Shown here: positions 1-6,839 of the stretch, piece by piece
Layout of the letters: each line of letters starts with the position of its first letter
Position numbering within the stretch: position 1 is the stretch's first letter
Position numbers and translations under genes: made by a program
Notes under the pieces: generated by a model
Databases searched by the model: none
Seen by the model: the letters and a program-made list of their open reading frames with translations, nothing else
What the model was told of the DNA's origin: nothing
Assembly: GCA_002309575.1 (NCBI GenBank)
Contig: DBXP01000040.1
Location: forward strand, 1-14,274
Direction of reading: 5' to 3'
Source of the DNA: a bacterium UBP6_UBA1209
GTDB lineage: Bacteria; UBP6; UBA1177
DNA: 14,274 bases

Positions 1-962
1 GCAAGGAACCATTCGCCCGGGAATGCAAGGAAAAGAAGCGAAAGGGCGGAAAGTGTCATACCGACGACCAGAAGTTTGACGATATTGAACTTGCCGATGA
101 AATTCATCGTAAGAGCAAGGCCGACCGTGATGATGAGCGGGTTGAGCGAGTTGACAGCACCGAGCTGGAAGTCTGCGAACATCGTTCTAAGGTAATACTT
201 CGGCATGACCATCGTCTGGTGTGTGAAAACAAGACGGACGCCGAGAGTGAGGCAGAGGAAGAGAACGAGTTTCTGGAAAGCTGTCTCCTTCCAAACTTCC
301 GCGAAGATCTTGAGCGGTGTCTTGACTTCGCCGCTGCCGTCGTCTTCGTCCTTTTCTTCCATGTTGTCCTCGTTGATGAGGAATGCGCAGAGGAAGCATA
401 CCGCACTCATTACGAAACCGAACGTGAAGATCGCGAGGTTGCCTTTAACAGGGCCGAGCGCATTTCTGAAACCGTCGCAGACAGCGACACCTGCAAGCAT
501 CGCGCCGACGTTCATGATAAGGTAGTAAAGGTTGAAGCCCTTACCGCGGTTGTCCTTGTTCGTGAAGTGACGCAGGGCCGTACTTGTGATCGTTACAAGC
601 ATCGCGGTTCCGAGCGCCATTATGAAAAGAAGTCCGCCGATCGAATACTGGAGCATTTTTCCTTCCATAAGACCGGGGAAAACACCCATTCCAAGACGAC
701 TGATCATAAGCAGGATCGTCGCAAAAATGAAAGACTTCTTGTCACCGATAACGTCGCAGATCGAGCCGACAGTAAACATGAACGCAGTGATGAACAGGAA
801 GAAGTAGCCCTGCCACGCACCGGCTTCGTAGTCACTGAAACCGACGTTGTCTGTGAGGAACATCGAAAGAATGATGATAACCGAAAAATAAGAGAGACCG
901 TCAAAGAACTGAATGGCATTTACAAGCCAAAACTCTTTGCCGAATCCGCCGATCTTTGCCAT
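1..962 (-). CDS. MFS/POT-type transporter, N-terminal 320 residues (runs off the left edge)
   Basis: Reading leftward from the ATG at 962-960, the frame stays open to base 1, giving 320 residues with no stop, so the C-terminal part lies outside the window. The protein starts MAKIGGFGKEFW and shows about nine hydrophobic helices (near residues 15-37, 48-69, 77-97, 107-127, 145-163, 175-196, 229-248, 268-289, 293-312). The loop DVIGDKKSF (residues 70-78) after the second helix resembles MFS motif A. A charged acidic segment (about 197-215, NMEEKDEDDGSGE) sits where the central loop after helix 6 is expected. The FFDGLSYFSVIIIL stretch and the NLYYLIMNVGAML stretch recall the peptide (POT/PTR) branch, but substrate cannot be read. 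A strong SD (GAGGAGGT) lies just upstream. The gene diverges from rpsB and has an unusual leader (984-1044). Family assignment is firm at MFS level, weak below it. Confidence 0.85.
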   Translation of the reverse strand, partial: MAKIGGFGKEFWLVNAIQFFDGLSYFSVIIILSMFLTDNVGFSDYEAGAWQGYFFLFITAFMFTVGSICDVIGDKKSFIFATILLMISRLGMGVFPGLMEGKMLQYSIGGLLFIMALGTAMLVTITSTALRHFTNKDNRGKGFNLYYLIMNVGAMLAGVAVCDGFRNALGPVKGNLAIFTFGFVMSAVCFLCAFLINEDNMEEKDEDDGSGEVKTPLKIFAEVWKETAFQKLVLFLCLTLGVRLVFTHQTMVMPKYYLRTMFADFQLGAVNSLNPLIITVGLALTMNFIGKFNIVKLLVVGMTLSALSLLFLAFPGEWFL

Positions 963-983
963 AAAAACCTCCTCAAATGGTAA

Positions 984-1044
984 AAAAGAAAAAACGCCCG
1001 TGAGTTTCTTAAAAAAACGCCCGTAATGCAAAAAAAAACGGGCG
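984..1044 (-). promoter_or_regulatory. Terminator-like leader of the transporter gene with two alternative 3' arms
   Basis: On the minus strand CGCCCGT (1044-1038) can pair perfectly with ACGGGCG at 1024-1018, followed by seven T (1017-1011), or with a second identical ACGGGCG at 1001-995, followed by T6-C-T6. Each looks like an intrinsic terminator, and the two are mutually exclusive because they share the 5' arm. No leftward gene lies upstream to be terminated, since rpsB is on the other strand. The structure therefore sits in the 5' leader of the transporter gene and may act as an attenuator. The pairing is seen; the function is inferred. Confidence 0.5.
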
Positions 1045-1087
1045 GACCGTGCGAAAAACTTCAATCTTCCGGTAATCCCTCTTTTTT

Positions 1088-1115
1088 TTGACATTCCGAT
1101 ATTTTTGAGTATAAA
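1088..1115 (+). promoter_or_regulatory. Sigma70-type promoter of rpsB-tsf
   Basis: A perfect -35 TTGACA (1088-1093) is separated by 16 bases from TATAAA (1110-1115). The site lies about 110 bases upstream of rpsB, and transcription would start near 1122. The first ~100 bases of transcript would contain the nested stem-loop at 1137-1191. This is the best promoter match in the window, fitting for a highly expressed ribosomal operon. Confidence 0.75.
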
Positions 1116-1136
1116 CATCCGGCTTTTTTTACAGCA

Positions 1137-1191
1137 CTTCCGTGTTTTGATCCCGTGCCTGTCTCCGGTTGGAGTGAGCGGGATGCGGAAG
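1137..1191 (+). promoter_or_regulatory. Nested stem-loop leader upstream of rpsB (candidate S2 autoregulatory element)
   Basis: Three nested complementary segments lie between promoter and start codon. Outer: CTTCCG (1137-1142) with CGGAAG (1186-1191). Middle: ATCCCG (1150-1155) with CGGGAT (1179-1184). Tip: CTCC (1163-1166) with GGAG (1171-1174) closing a GGTT loop. In E. coli, S2 represses rpsB-tsf through its leader RNA (known to Rfam as t44). This element occupies the equivalent place, but I see no sequence match to the E. coli motif, so equivalence is inferred from position only. Confidence 0.5.
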
Positions 1192-1225
1192 GAAGATTAT
1201 TAACAGGTAACATTCGGAGGAAAAA

Positions 1226-2050
1226 ATGCCTGAATTAAGAGAAATGATGAAGGCCGGCGCACATTTCGGTCATCAGAAGCAGAGATGGAATCCCAAAATG
1301 GCTCCGTACATCTTCACGGAGAGAAACAACATCCACATCATCAACCTTCAAAAGACAATGGAGCTTATTGAAGAGGCGAAGAAGTTCGTCAGGAACCTCG
1401 GCATGAACGGCGAGACACTCTTCCTCGTCGGAACCAAGAGACAGGCTCAGGAAGTCATTAAGGAAGAAGCTGAAAAGGCTGATATCCCTTATGTAAATTA
1501 TCGCTGGCTCGGCGGAATGCTCACAAATTTCGTCACGATCAACCAGTCGGTAAAAAAACTCCAGAAGTTTGATGAGATCCTCAACACGGAAAAGAGAAGA
1601 CTTTACAAGAAAAAAGAGCTTGCAGACATCGACAAGAGAAAGGCCAAACTTGAAAAGAACCTCTCAGGGATCCTCAAAATGGAAAAAATGCCTGGCGCAC
1701 TTTTCGTAGTTGACCCGATGAAGGAGCACCTTGCCGTTCACGAAGCGAAGAAGCTCGGTATTCCGATAGTTGCCATCATCGATACAAACGGCAACCCGGA
1801 CAACGTCGATTACCTCATTCCCGCTAACGACGACGGAATGCGCTGCATCCAGCTGATCACCTCAGATATCGTTGACGCATACATCGAGGGCTGCGACATC
1901 TACAGACAGAAGATCGAAACCGAGCAGAAAGACAAGAAGGATGCTGCTCCGGCAAGAGGCGAAACAAGAAACATCGCAGGCAGAAAGGTCAGAGTAAAAC
2001 GCGTCCAGACTGCTGAAATGGAAGACGAAGCTGCTGAAGAAAAAGAATAA
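1226..2050 (+). CDS. rpsB: 30S ribosomal protein S2
   Basis: This 274-residue protein is S2, a small-subunit protein bound near the head-body junction of the 30S, needed for S1 binding and translation initiation. Hallmarks are the N terminus with AGAHFGHQKQRWNPKM, LVGTKRQAQE (about 67-76), YRWLGGMLTNF (about 92-102), PGALFVVDPMKEHLAVHEA and IPIVAIIDTNGNPD. It is longer than the 241 residues of E. coli S2; the excess is mainly a basic-then-acidic tail after about residue 230 ending in EDEAAEEKE. SD GGAGG (1216-1220) supports the ATG at 1226. It is the first gene of an operon with tsf, the usual bacterial order. Confidence 0.98.
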   Translation: MPELREMMKAGAHFGHQKQRWNPKMAPYIFTERNNIHIINLQKTMELIEEAKKFVRNLGMNGETLFLVGTKRQAQEVIKEEAEKADIPYVNYRWLGGMLTNFVTINQSVKKLQKFDEILNTEKRRLYKKKELADIDKRKAKLEKNLSGILKMEKMPGALFVVDPMKEHLAVHEAKKLGIPIVAIIDTNGNPDNVDYLIPANDDGMRCIQLITSDIVDAYIEGCDIYRQKIETEQKDKKDAAPARGETRNIAGRKVRVKRVQTAEMEDEAAEEKE

Positions 2051-2062
2051 TAGGAGAAAAAC

Positions 2063-2986
2063 ATGGAAATAACTGCATCAATGGTAAAGGCTCTGCGCGA
2101 CAGATGCGGCGCAGGCATGATGGACTGCAAAAAGGCATTGGTTGAGGCAAACGGCGACGCAGATCAGGCTATGCAGATCCTTAAGGACAAGGGAATCGCA
2201 AAGGCTGAGAAGAAGGCCGGCAGAATCGCTGCTGACGGTGCTGTCCTCGTTTCGATCAAAGGAAACAAGGGGCTTATGCTCGAGCTCAACTGCGAAACAG
2301 ACTTCGCTGCAAAGAGCGACGGCTTCAAATCCGTTTCCAAAGAGGTCCTTGACTACTTCGAGAAAAACGCGAAAGAAGAAAACACCGTAGTCTCTATGGA
2401 AGATGCCTTCTACAGCGAAGAGGTCGAGAAGATGACAAAGGCTGCTGTTGCCGTCATCGGCGAAAACATCAGACCGAGAAGATTCGTCAGATACGAGTGC
2501 GGCGAAAAATCGCTCCTCCACTCATACATCCACATGGGCGGCAAAATCGGCGTCATGCTTGAAGTCGAAGCTTGCTGCGCTGACTGTGCAAACAAGCCGG
2601 AAGTAGTTGAAATGGCTGACGGAATCGCTATGCAGATCGCATCGATGCGTCCTGACTGCATCGACGAGGCATCCTTCCCGCAGGACAAGCTTGAGTCCGA
2701 AAGGCACGCTGCTCTCTCTCAGGTCATGGAGATGGGAAAACCGCAGGCTGTTGCAGAAAAAATCGTTGAAGGAAAGCTCAAAAAGTTCATAGCTGAAAAT
2801 ACTCTGCTTGAGCAGCAGTTCGTTATGAATTCAGACCTTAAGATCAAGGATTATGTAAAAGAGACCGGGAAAAAGGTCGGCTGCGAACTGAAAATCGTTC
2901 GTTTCCACCGCTTCGAGCTCGGTGAAGGAATCGAAAAGAAGGTTGAAAACTTTGCAGATGAAGTTGCAGCCCAGATGAAAAAATAG
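2063..2986 (+). CDS. tsf: Elongation factor Ts
   Basis: EF-Ts, the guanine nucleotide exchange factor that recycles EF-Tu-GDP in the cytoplasm. The N-terminal UBA-like segment (residues 1-52) has the family pattern ALRDRCGAGMMDCKKAL, and the TDF motif that contacts EF-Tu is at 79-81 (NCETDFAAKSDGF). A later HMGGKIGVMLEV stretch marks the core-domain repeat. Its 307 residues are slightly longer than E. coli's 283. The gene follows rpsB by 12 bases with SD AGGAG (2052-2056), so the two are co-transcribed. The TAG stop (2984-2986) overlaps an AGGAGG that seems to serve the next gene. Confidence 0.98.
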   Translation: MEITASMVKALRDRCGAGMMDCKKALVEANGDADQAMQILKDKGIAKAEKKAGRIAADGAVLVSIKGNKGLMLELNCETDFAAKSDGFKSVSKEVLDYFEKNAKEENTVVSMEDAFYSEEVEKMTKAAVAVIGENIRPRRFVRYECGEKSLLHSYIHMGGKIGVMLEVEACCADCANKPEVVEMADGIAMQIASMRPDCIDEASFPQDKLESERHAALSQVMEMGKPQAVAEKIVEGKLKKFIAENTLLEQQFVMNSDLKIKDYVKETGKKVGCELKIVRFHRFELGEGIEKKVENFADEVAAQMKK

Positions 2987-3024
2987 GAGGGATTATTAAA
3001 AATCTCTTTGGATCTCATTTTACG

Positions 3025-3055
3025 GAAGCGTCTTGCATAAAGACGCTTCTTTCTT
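3025..3055 (+). terminator. Intrinsic terminator after tsf, overlapping the start of the TolC-like gene
   Basis: GAAGCGTCTT (3025-3034) is perfectly complementary to AAGACGCTTC (3040-3049), giving a 10-bp stem with a 5-base loop, followed by a T-rich run (TTTCTTT). It lies 38 bases after the tsf stop and is well placed to end rpsB-tsf transcription. The same bases are open in the frame of the next gene and appear to encode part of its signal peptide, so read-through would be needed for tsf-driven expression of that gene. Confidence 0.75.
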
Positions 3056-3057
3056 TA

Positions 3058-4422
3058 TTGGTTCTGCTCGTTTTTTCGTTCGTAACCGCCGAGGAAGAGG
3101 CGACGCAGGACACAGTTTCGCAAACTTCTCCTGTAGTCTATTCAAAGGATGAATTCGTACAGAAATTCATCGAAGCTACCGGACTTGCCGAAGCCTTCAA
3201 CTCGAAAATCGAGAGCGCCGAGCTTGATTATGATATCGTAACTGCGCAGTACTTTCCGAAGTTCAAGCTCATTTTCGGCATCGGTCCCCACCCGCACTAC
3301 GTCTACGACAAGGCGGAGATACTGAAAGACGATAACGGCGAACCTGTGGATATCCAGGAGAGCAAGTGGCACAAATACTACGACAGCTACGGAATCGCGA
3401 TCCGTGCAAAAGGTGAATTCATCCTTCCGCTCTATACCTTCGGAAAATTCAGGACAGGCAGAAACGCAGCCAAGGCACAGATCGAGGTCCGCAAGGCGGA
3501 AGCCGAGATCGCAAAACTCAAAATAAAAAAAGAGGCTGCCTTTTTTTACTGGTCATACGTTATGGCAAAAAGCTACTTCTCGATTATCGAGCCTGCTATG
3601 GAACAGCTGGACAAGACCGAAGAGAAGCTCAAGGATATGCTCTCCGAGGGTGCCGAAGGAGTTTCGCAGAAGCATCTCAAAAAGCTCCAGATAGAAAAAC
3701 AGAAGATACAGTATCAGTACGAACGGCTTCAGTATCAAACCGAGACCCTTAAGGAGGCGATCTCCGAGGTTCTTGGTGACAACTGGGAGCTCGCGGACTC
3801 GGAAATGACTCTGGAAAAATTTGATAAATCATGGGAATCATTGAGCGATAATCTAAAAGAGACAAGCCCTCAGCTGCGTTATGCTGCAGGCGGGCTCAAG
3901 GCTTACGAAAGTCTCTACGACCTTGAACTCAGAAAGGCGCTGCCGGATTTCGGTATCTACAGCGACTACTCTTTCAGATACACAAGTTCTGTCGACGAGA
4001 CAAACAACCCCGCCGCAAACAGCCCCTACAACGGCTTCGACGGCGAAATCGGGATCGGCATCCTGTTCAATCTCAACATCCTCGAACAGGCCCGCAAGAT
4101 CAAAAAGGCAAAGGCGGAATGGAACGCCGTAAAGGCAAAGGTCCTCTTTGCGGAAAAGAATATGCCTCTGCAACTGAAGCAGAAGTTTAACGACTTGAAA
4201 TCATTGGAATCACGTGTCACACACATGAAACAGATACGCAAAATAACAAAGGGTGTGATGACCTCTGAATATTCAAATTACGAGTCCGGTCTTACAACAG
4301 ACACGAAAGACCTTATCGACGCAGTCAAGGATTTTTTTGAGAACGAGCAGGCTTTCATTCAGGCGATGTTCGATTACAATATGAAGGTCGAAGAGATAAT
4401 CGAATTTACGGGGGTAGAATGA
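3058..4422 (+). CDS. TolC-family outer-membrane efflux/secretion channel (start uncertain)
   Basis: Outer-membrane efflux protein family: trimeric beta-barrel channels with long periplasmic helices. The two-fold internal repeat is visible. YTFGKFRTGRNAAKAQIEVRKAE (about residues 126-148) and FNLNILEQARKIKKAKAEW (about 337-355) are equivalent, each leading into long Lys/Glu/Gln-rich helices (about 130-240 and 340-450). The coordinates begin at TTG 3058, the only conventional start codon in frame, but that leaves an 11-residue, uncharged signal peptide. The open frame upstream adds IKTLLSLL and, further up, an n-region. ATT at 2995, 4 bases after AGGAGG (2985-2990), or ATA at 3037, would give a normal signal peptide (…KTLLSLLVLLVFSFVTA). 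The true start is therefore probably upstream and non-canonical. The gene overlaps the MlaC-like gene by ATGA. Family firm; exported substrate unknown. Confidence 0.88.
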   Translation: MVLLVFSFVTAEEEATQDTVSQTSPVVYSKDEFVQKFIEATGLAEAFNSKIESAELDYDIVTAQYFPKFKLIFGIGPHPHYVYDKAEILKDDNGEPVDIQESKWHKYYDSYGIAIRAKGEFILPLYTFGKFRTGRNAAKAQIEVRKAEAEIAKLKIKKEAAFFYWSYVMAKSYFSIIEPAMEQLDKTEEKLKDMLSEGAEGVSQKHLKKLQIEKQKIQYQYERLQYQTETLKEAISEVLGDNWELADSEMTLEKFDKSWESLSDNLKETSPQLRYAAGGLKAYESLYDLELRKALPDFGIYSDYSFRYTSSVDETNNPAANSPYNGFDGEIGIGILFNLNILEQARKIKKAKAEWNAVKAKVLFAEKNMPLQLKQKFNDLKSLESRVTHMKQIRKITKGVMTSEYSNYESGLTTDTKDLIDAVKDFFENEQAFIQAMFDYNMKVEEIIEFTGVE

Positions 4423-5117
4423 GAAAAATAATTATAAGCTTGATTTTGTTCGGATTTTCTCTCATTTTCGCTGAAGAGCAGAAGAACATTCCTGAACCGA
4501 ACGCAGCACTCAAGGCTCTTGAGATCCGCGAACAGACTCTCGAAAAGTGGGCAAAGGTCAAAGTTGAACCCGGCACGGAACAGTTCCGCAAAAAGGATGC
4601 CGATGTCCGCAAGGTTGTCGATGAAATAGTCGATTACCGCTTTATCGCTGAATTCATCATAGGCGAAAAGTGGGCCTCGACGCCCGACAGCCAGAAAGAG
4701 GAACTTTTCAATAAAATCAAAGAGTTGTTCTCTAAAGTTTACCTCGGAAAGCTGATTTACAACAAGGGCTACGAAAAGAAATATCTGGACAAGGGCAGCG
4801 AAAAAAAATACCTCAAAGGCGTTCCTGAGAGCGTTTTCATCGTCTCCGAGATCACCGCTTCGCTCAAAAACAAACCTGTCACCTACGAGCTCATCTACCA
4901 CATGAGACTGGTCGACAACGTCTACAAAATTTTTGACATCGAGCTGGATACCGTCAGCCTCTCGATGAACTACCGCGAGCAGTTTAACAAAAATCTCAAG
5001 ACGCAGAGCGTCGACAAGCTGATCAAGCTGATCGACAAAAAGATACAGAAAAGCATTTCTCCGGGAAAACCGCAGACAACTCAGGCTGAAGAGCAGCCCA
5101 AAAGCCCGAAAAAATGA
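4419..5117 (+). CDS. mlaC: MlaC/Ttg2D-family periplasmic phospholipid-binding protein
   Basis: MlaC-type proteins shuttle phospholipid across the periplasm between outer-membrane and inner-membrane Mla components. A signal peptide ends at about residue 18 (SLIFA). The family core follows: DYRFIAEFIIGEKWAS (72-87), the KELFSKVYLGKL helix (101-112), strands through residue 165, and the signature end VYKIFDIELDTVSLSMNYR (168-186), close to the canonical pattern of a strand pair then NYRxQF. The C terminus (about 205-232) is a Lys/Pro/Gln-rich extension beyond the family domain. The start overlaps the TolC-like stop (ATGA 4419-4422), and its own stop overlaps queH the same way. No MlaE, MlaF, MlaD or MlaB gene is in the window, so the ABC partners, if any, are elsewhere. 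Family assignment rests on pattern, not search. Confidence 0.85.
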   Translation: MRKIIISLILFGFSLIFAEEQKNIPEPNAALKALEIREQTLEKWAKVKVEPGTEQFRKKDADVRKVVDEIVDYRFIAEFIIGEKWASTPDSQKEELFNKIKELFSKVYLGKLIYNKGYEKKYLDKGSEKKYLKGVPESVFIVSEITASLKNKPVTYELIYHMRLVDNVYKIFDIELDTVSLSMNYREQFNKNLKTQSVDKLIKLIDKKIQKSISPGKPQTTQAEEQPKSPKK

Positions 5118-5659
5118 ACGAAAAAATTCTGATCCACGCCTGCTGTGCACCATGCACGACGGCGACTCTCGAAGAGATCCTGGCTGACTATCCTGATGCC
5201 GCTATCACCGTTTTTTACTACAATCCGAACATCTTCCCCGCCGAAGAGGAAGAGAAGCGTTTCCAAGAGCTTGTCCGCTATCTCGGGAGACGCTACGGCG
5301 AAAAGATCGGGCTTATCCGCGGAAAGTACGACTTCGACTTCTGGAATTCGATGATCGAACCGGTGGAGCTAAGCGGCGAAGGCGGCTTCAGATGCAGGAT
5401 CTGCTACTATCTGCGGCTCCTCGAAGCCTTCAAAAAAGCCAGGGAAACCGGCGCGACACACATCACGACGACCCTTGCGATCAGCCCCTACAAAAACTTT
5501 GAATGGCTTGACGAAATCGGGAAACTCCTCTCCGCAAAATTCGGGATCACCTGGTTCCTGAAGAGATGGAACTACCGCCGCTCGATCGAACTCTCGAAGG
5601 AGTACGGCCTTTACCGCCAGAAATACTGCGGCTGCGAATACAGCAAAAGAAGGGACTAA
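5114..5659 (+). CDS. queH: Epoxyqueuosine reductase QueH
   Basis: QueH (former DUF208) catalyses the last step of queuosine synthesis, reducing epoxyqueuosine to queuosine in tRNA; it is the non-homologous alternative to QueG. The 181 residues show the family cysteines: CC at 10-11 and C14 in HACCAPC, C94 and C97 in FRCRICYYLRL, and C172/C174 in KYCGCEYS, the metal-binding residues of this family. Also typical are YYNPNIFP (35-42), TTTLAISPYKN (118-128) and the terminal YGLYRQKYCGC. Length fits the family. The ATG overlaps the mlaC stop (ATGA), implying translational coupling, although no functional link to lipid transport is known. No other queuosine genes are present here. Confidence 0.93.
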   Translation: MNEKILIHACCAPCTTATLEEILADYPDAAITVFYYNPNIFPAEEEEKRFQELVRYLGRRYGEKIGLIRGKYDFDFWNSMIEPVELSGEGGFRCRICYYLRLLEAFKKARETGATHITTTLAISPYKNFEWLDEIGKLLSAKFGITWFLKRWNYRRSIELSKEYGLYRQKYCGCEYSKRRD

Positions 5660-5682
5660 ATAATTCAAATTAAGAGGTTTCG

Positions 5683-6189
5683 ATGAAAACGATCTATCTT
5701 GCAGGCGGCTGTTTCTGGGGAACACAGCGTTTTTTCGACCAGTTTCCGGGTGTCAGATCGACAGAAACGGGTTATGCCAACGGAAAAACTGAAAACCCGT
5801 CATACCGCGATGTGTGCAAGGGAAGCGGGCATGCCGAAACGGTAAAAATCGAATACGACGAAGTGGTTCTGCCGACACAAAAGCTCATCGGTTACTATTT
5901 CCGTGCTGTCGATCCGCTTTCGGTCAACCAGCAGGGATGCGACTGCGGCATTCAGTACCGCACAGGGATCTATTACACCGATGAATCGCTTCTTCCCGAT
6001 ATCGAGGCAGCAGTCAATAGCGAAAAACTTGCTCTCGGCTCAAAGGCTGAGAAGTTCGCGGTCGAAATCAAACCGCTTGAAAATTTCTGTCCGGCGGAAG
6101 AGTACCATCAGAAGTATCTTGTCAAAAATCCCAACGGTTACTGCCACCTGCCGCTTGAACTTTTCTGCATCGCAATGAGGGAAAAATAG
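5683..6189 (+). CDS. msrA: Peptide methionine (S)-S-oxide reductase MsrA
   Basis: MsrA repairs oxidised methionine by reducing the S epimer of methionine sulfoxide. The catalytic motif GCFWG is at residues 9-13 with nucleophile Cys10. Supporting motifs are TGYANGKTENPSYRDVC (29-45), GHAETVKIEYD (49-59), YRTGIYY (92-98) and the terminal EEYHQKYLVKNPNGYCH (139-155), where Cys154 is a likely resolving cysteine. At 168 residues it is a compact cytoplasmic form without signal peptide or MsrB fusion. AGAGG (5673-5677) precedes the ATG. It follows queH by 23 bases on the same strand and may share its transcript. Confidence 0.96.
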   Translation: MKTIYLAGGCFWGTQRFFDQFPGVRSTETGYANGKTENPSYRDVCKGSGHAETVKIEYDEVVLPTQKLIGYYFRAVDPLSVNQQGCDCGIQYRTGIYYTDESLLPDIEAAVNSEKLALGSKAEKFAVEIKPLENFCPAEEYHQKYLVKNPNGYCHLPLELFCIAMREK

Positions 6190-6335
6190 GATCGTTTCTC
6201 TATTTTCCGAAAATATCTGAGTGAGTGAAATGGCAATAGTTTGCAGGGGAAAGAATCGATTTTAGCCCTCCTGAACTTTGTTTTTTTAAGGAAATAATTA
6301 AAATAGACGGCAACACTTGTTCAAAGGGAGGCTAC

Positions 6336-6839
6336 ATGGATCACGGAGTCGTTATTTTCAGTGAAAAACAGGGGTTTTTCAAGGTCGGAGTAATCACTAT
6401 AATCGGTGTGCTGATACTTTTGACAGTCATTTTTATCACGGTTCCCGGGGCTGCAGGAAAGTTCAATTCATCCGATCCGGGCGCCTTGATCACCATGGTC
6501 ATAGCATTCTGCATCATGATCATCTTGTTTCTCGTCATGAAACTTGAAACGCTCGTCTGCGAAGAGGGGATCTACGTCCGTTTTTTCCCCTTTCAGATAA
6601 AATTTCTCTTTTTTGACTGGAACAGGCTCGCAAAGTGCCATGTCCGCAAATTCAGACCGATCGTTGAGTTCGGCGGCTGGGGGATCAAAGGACGGTCAAA
6701 AAACAATTATTCGCTGACAGTTTCCGGCAATCAGGGCTTGCAGCTTGAGACTACCGACGGGAAGAGGCTTCTGATCGGAACTCAGTGTCCTGAAGAGCTG
6801 ATGTCAACTCTAAATGCTATGAACAAGGTAATGCAATGA
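6336..6839 (+). CDS. Small two-helix membrane protein, DUF6141-like
   Basis: A 167-residue protein of unknown function. It has two N-terminal membrane helices (about 16-36 and 49-69) followed by a roughly 95-residue beta-rich cytoplasmic domain that looks PH-like. The conserved-looking strings FGGWGIKGR (112-120), GNQGLQLE (131-138) and LIGTQCPEEL (146-155) match my memory of the DUF6141 family, known only as a domain of unknown function. A GGGAGG ribosome site (6326-6331) supports the ATG. The 146 bases upstream contain no clear terminator and only weak promoter-like sequence. Its stop overlaps the start of the solute-binding/permease fusion (ATGA 6836-6839), so it is translationally coupled to a transporter. 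Confidence 0.8.
   Translation: MDHGVVIFSEKQGFFKVGVITIIGVLILLTVIFITVPGAAGKFNSSDPGALITMVIAFCIMIILFLVMKLETLVCEEGIYVRFFPFQIKFLFFDWNRLAKCHVRKFRPIVEFGGWGIKGRSKNNYSLTVSGNQGLQLETTDGKRLLIGTQCPEELMSTLNAMNKVMQ

Noticed and set aside
219..983. A long plus-strand open frame (254 codons) opposite the MFS gene
   Set aside because: Its product is highly charged with no family pattern, and the minus strand encodes a clear multi-helix transporter with a strong SD; it is a codon-bias shadow.
1108..1136. A leftward promoter for the MFS gene (TGCTGT-17-TATACT) overlapping the rpsB promoter
   Set aside because: The -10 is acceptable but the -35 matches the consensus at only one position; too weak to call.
6240..6304. 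Terminator (AGGG/CCCT then T7) and promoter (TTGTTT-15-TAAAAT) between msrA and the DUF6141-like gene
   Set aside because: The stem is only about four pairs with a long loop, and the promoter boxes and spacing are poor.
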